Assembly: GCA_015056795.1 (NCBI GenBank)
Contig: SVFO01000032.1
Coordinates: forward strand, 4,258 to 46,912
DNA from: Lachnospiraceae bacterium
GTDB lineage: Bacteria > Bacillota > Clostridia > Lachnospirales > Lachnospiraceae
Direction: 5' to 3'
DNA length: 42,655 bases
Shown: piece by piece, positions 41,144 through 42,655 of the stretch
Layout: each line of letters starts with the position of its first letter
How positions within the stretch are numbered: position 1 is the first letter of the stretch
Notes under the pieces: generated by a model
What the model was told of the DNA's origin: nothing
The model's input: only the letters and a program-made list of their open reading frames with translations
The model's database searches: none
Made by a program: the position numbers and the translations under genes

Positions 41144-42484
41144 ATGAAGCTTCTTCACGAAGGCGATAAGAATGTAATAAAGCTGATTGAGACTAAGGAA
41201 ATATCCCCCTCAACTCATTATCGCATCTCCAATTATACATTTGTGACCTATAACGGGCCGCGTCACTTAATCAGACAAACCTTATCTGGCCGAGTCCTAG
41301 AGCTTGATAATCAGGAATGGGAACGATTTCTGCGCCTGACAGAACACGCCCTGACAGGTGAACAGATAACGGCATCAGGTTTGGAATCTCTTGTTCCCAT
41401 GCGAATCCTAGTGCCCACGGAAAGTGATGAGTTCGAACAGTATAAAATCACCATGACGGTTCTTCGCACGCTTGCCAAAAAAAATACGGGCATTCAGTCC
41501 TATACCATTCTCCCTACCACGGGTTGCAACGCCAGATGCGTTTACTGCTATGAAGAAGGCATCCCTGTAAGGCACATGTCCTTGGAAACCGCACAAGCCG
41601 TTGTGGATTTCATCTGCAGGATGAAACCAAAGGGAGATGATCCCATTAAGCTTCATTGGTTTGGCGGTGAACCCCTTTTGGGCAGCAAGGTCATTTCCTA
41701 TATCTGTAAGTCCTTAGAAGAAAAGGAAATACCATTTTACTCCAAAATTGTAACAAACGCCACGCTCCTAACCAAGCAGCTGGCACATGAGGCAAAGGAG
41801 CTGTGGCACGTAAAACACGTACAGGTTTCCGTAGATGGCGTCAGAATGGATTATGAGCAAAGAAAAGCCTATGTAAATCCTGCCATGCACAATTATGATG
41901 CCATGCTTCAAGCCATCCACATTTTATTAGGCGAAGGCATTCCCGTCACTCTCAGATGCAATTATGACGGTGAAAACCTTCCCAGGCTAAAGGAATTCCT
42001 TGCTCAGATCAGTTCGGAATTTCAAAATTCGGAGTATTTGTTTTTTTATTTCCATATGCTGTATCAAAATCGGCATTCTCCAGCATCCATAGATCTGCAA
42101 AAGCAAATCTGCGAGATACAGGACTATAGGAATCAACTAGGGTTGCCAGGTTCCAAGGAGGTAGCAAGGGATTTTGCTTTTCGCGTAAACTATTGTATGG
42201 CAGATTCCTTGACTGGAGATATTACAATTGATCCCGAAGGAAACCTATATCAGTGCGAAAATATTCAAGCCTTTCCCATCATCGGCCACATAAGTGACCC
42301 TGAATTCCATTTGAAAACGGAAAACTGGCTAAAAAAAATCGACCCGCAATGCAAAACCTGTTGTTTTCTGCCAAAATGTACCCCTTTTTATAAAATTGCC
42401 TGCCCTGATTACTTTGATTACTGTCAGGCCATCAACTCCATAGAGCTTGAGCATTCCTTAAATCAACTAAAAAGCGGTATGTGA
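41144..42484 (+). CDS. Radical SAM/SPASM peptide-maturase-like enzyme
   Basis: The protein carries the radical SAM 4Fe-4S motif C-x3-C-x2-C at Cys128, Cys132 and Cys135 (GCNARCVYCYEEG), followed by FGGEPLL (the SAM-binding GGE) and SVDG. The C-terminal SPASM region has Cys351, 371, 403, 406, 407, 412, 420 and 427, enough for auxiliary Fe-S clusters. Residues 25-95 (YNGPRHLIRQTLSGRVLEL, then LVPMRILVP) form an N-terminal winged-helix-like domain seen in related maturases. Such enzymes install carbon-carbon, thioether or similar crosslinks in ribosomal peptides or activate sulfatases. ATG 41144 is preferred to 41138 because AAGGAG then has proper spacing; it gives 446 residues. The gene is monocistronic and divergent from the PqqD-family gene. 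Confidence 0.88.
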   Translation: MKLLHEGDKNVIKLIETKEISPSTHYRISNYTFVTYNGPRHLIRQTLSGRVLELDNQEWERFLRLTEHALTGEQITASGLESLVPMRILVPTESDEFEQYKITMTVLRTLAKKNTGIQSYTILPTTGCNARCVYCYEEGIPVRHMSLETAQAVVDFICRMKPKGDDPIKLHWFGGEPLLGSKVISYICKSLEEKEIPFYSKIVTNATLLTKQLAHEAKELWHVKHVQVSVDGVRMDYEQRKAYVNPAMHNYDAMLQAIHILLGEGIPVTLRCNYDGENLPRLKEFLAQISSEFQNSEYLFFYFHMLYQNRHSPASIDLQKQICEIQDYRNQLGLPGSKEVARDFAFRVNYCMADSLTGDITIDPEGNLYQCENIQAFPIIGHISDPEFHLKTENWLKKIDPQCKTCCFLPKCTPFYKIACPDYFDYCQAINSIELEHSLNQLKSGM

Positions 42485-42510
42485 CTTGTAGGTCACGTAC
42501 CGCTTTTACT
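42471..42510. terminator. Bidirectional Rho-independent terminator overlapping the radical SAM stop codon
   Basis: AAAGCGGTATGTGAC (42471-42485) pairs with GTCACGTACCGCTTT (42492-42506) with one G-U, and a T-rich stretch follows on the plus strand. The A-run before the stem makes it usable for the leftward gene too. Confidence 0.88.
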
Positions 42511-42523
42511 TTTATGTCTCTTG

Positions 42524-42655
42524 TTAGTCAAAATATGCCTTTGCTGCCTTGTTATACAGATATACGGCCTTGCCGACATTCTTGATGTTCGTGACCGTCT
42601 CCTGGTACGATGCGGGATACTCCTTCGGGTCAATTAGGATCGCTCCCCTCGCGTA
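42524..42655 (-). CDS. C-terminal fragment of a probable surface protein
   Basis: Reading the minus strand from the window edge gives 43 residues ending at a TAA (42524-42526), closing with NVGKAVYLYNKAAKAYFD. The Tyr/Asn/Ala pattern resembles the C-terminal helical repeats (such as VKAMLNYGAAAQ) found at the ends of large clostridial surface proteins. The start and the main domains are outside the window, so no function can be assigned. It points toward the radical SAM gene, and the two share the terminator between them. Confidence 0.55.
   Translation of the reverse strand, partial: YARGAILIDPKEYPASYQETVTNIKNVGKAVYLYNKAAKAYFD

Noticed and set aside
42485..42655. A search for a RiPP precursor peptide after the radical SAM gene.
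   Set aside because: The stretch holds only the terminator and the C-terminal end of a minus-strand protein; no short Cys- or Gly-rich frame with a binding site is visible.

Overview
The window looks like chromosomal DNA from a low-to-moderate GC Gram-positive anaerobe of the Clostridia, most likely a fibre-degrading Lachnospiraceae-type gut or rumen bacterium. This is inferred from strong AGGAGG-type ribosome binding sites, frequent GTG and TTG starts, intracellular GH43 xylan enzymes, AsnA-type asparagine synthetase and Firmicutes-style two-component and ABC systems. No rRNA, tRNA, CRISPR array or insertion sequence was recognised. Almost all genes lie on the minus strand; the plus-strand genes are the S41 protein (1684-3426), asnA and the radical SAM gene.

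Left end (1-5893): an FtsX-type permease (partial) and its ABC ATPase, an S41 membrane peptidase with an apparent Ser-His rather than Ser-Lys active site, and a response regulator / short Nudix protein / histidine kinase operon. Together these resemble the parts list of peptide-antibiotic resistance loci (ABC exporter, S41 peptidase, two-component system). 5958-13058: a shikimate-kinase-like P-loop kinase fused to an sce7726-type PD-(D/E)XK domain, a small membrane protein, a MATE exporter, a repeat-containing surface protein, an MscS channel and a lipid kinase. 13073-16626: a tripartite MacAB-like exporter (ATPase, adaptor, permease) preceded by palindromic operator-like boxes. 16880-19555: a DinG/XPD-like Fe-S helicase with an N-terminal RecB/Cas4-type nuclease domain, driven by a promoter embedded in a perfect 15-bp inverted repeat. 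19714-21235: a tiny HPr-like protein without the catalytic His region, and asnA.

Middle (21316-29111): a large GT-C-like membrane protein, then a carbohydrate block of GH43 beta-xylosidase, type-B carboxylesterase and a long GH43-type protein. None has a signal peptide, so they should act on imported xylo-oligosaccharides. Between the esterase and the second GH43 gene is a roughly 193-bp imperfect palindrome not explained by any gene.

Right end (29274-42655): an eleven-gene minus-strand glycan operon read from one good sigma-A-type promoter. It begins with a PqqD-family protein, continues with PglE/PglC/PglD-like enzymes (bacillosamine-type initiating sugar), three glycosyltransferases including a GT11 fucosyltransferase, Wzy, a HAD-containing protein and Wzx, and ends with a PF14907-type nucleotidyltransferase. 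A radical SAM/SPASM peptide-maturase-like gene is divergently transcribed from the same 200-bp control region as the PqqD gene. This pairing of a RiPP-type recognition protein and a maturase with a surface-glycan operon, with no precursor peptide in view, is the best candidate for an undescribed system here. The window ends in the C-terminus of a probable surface protein.
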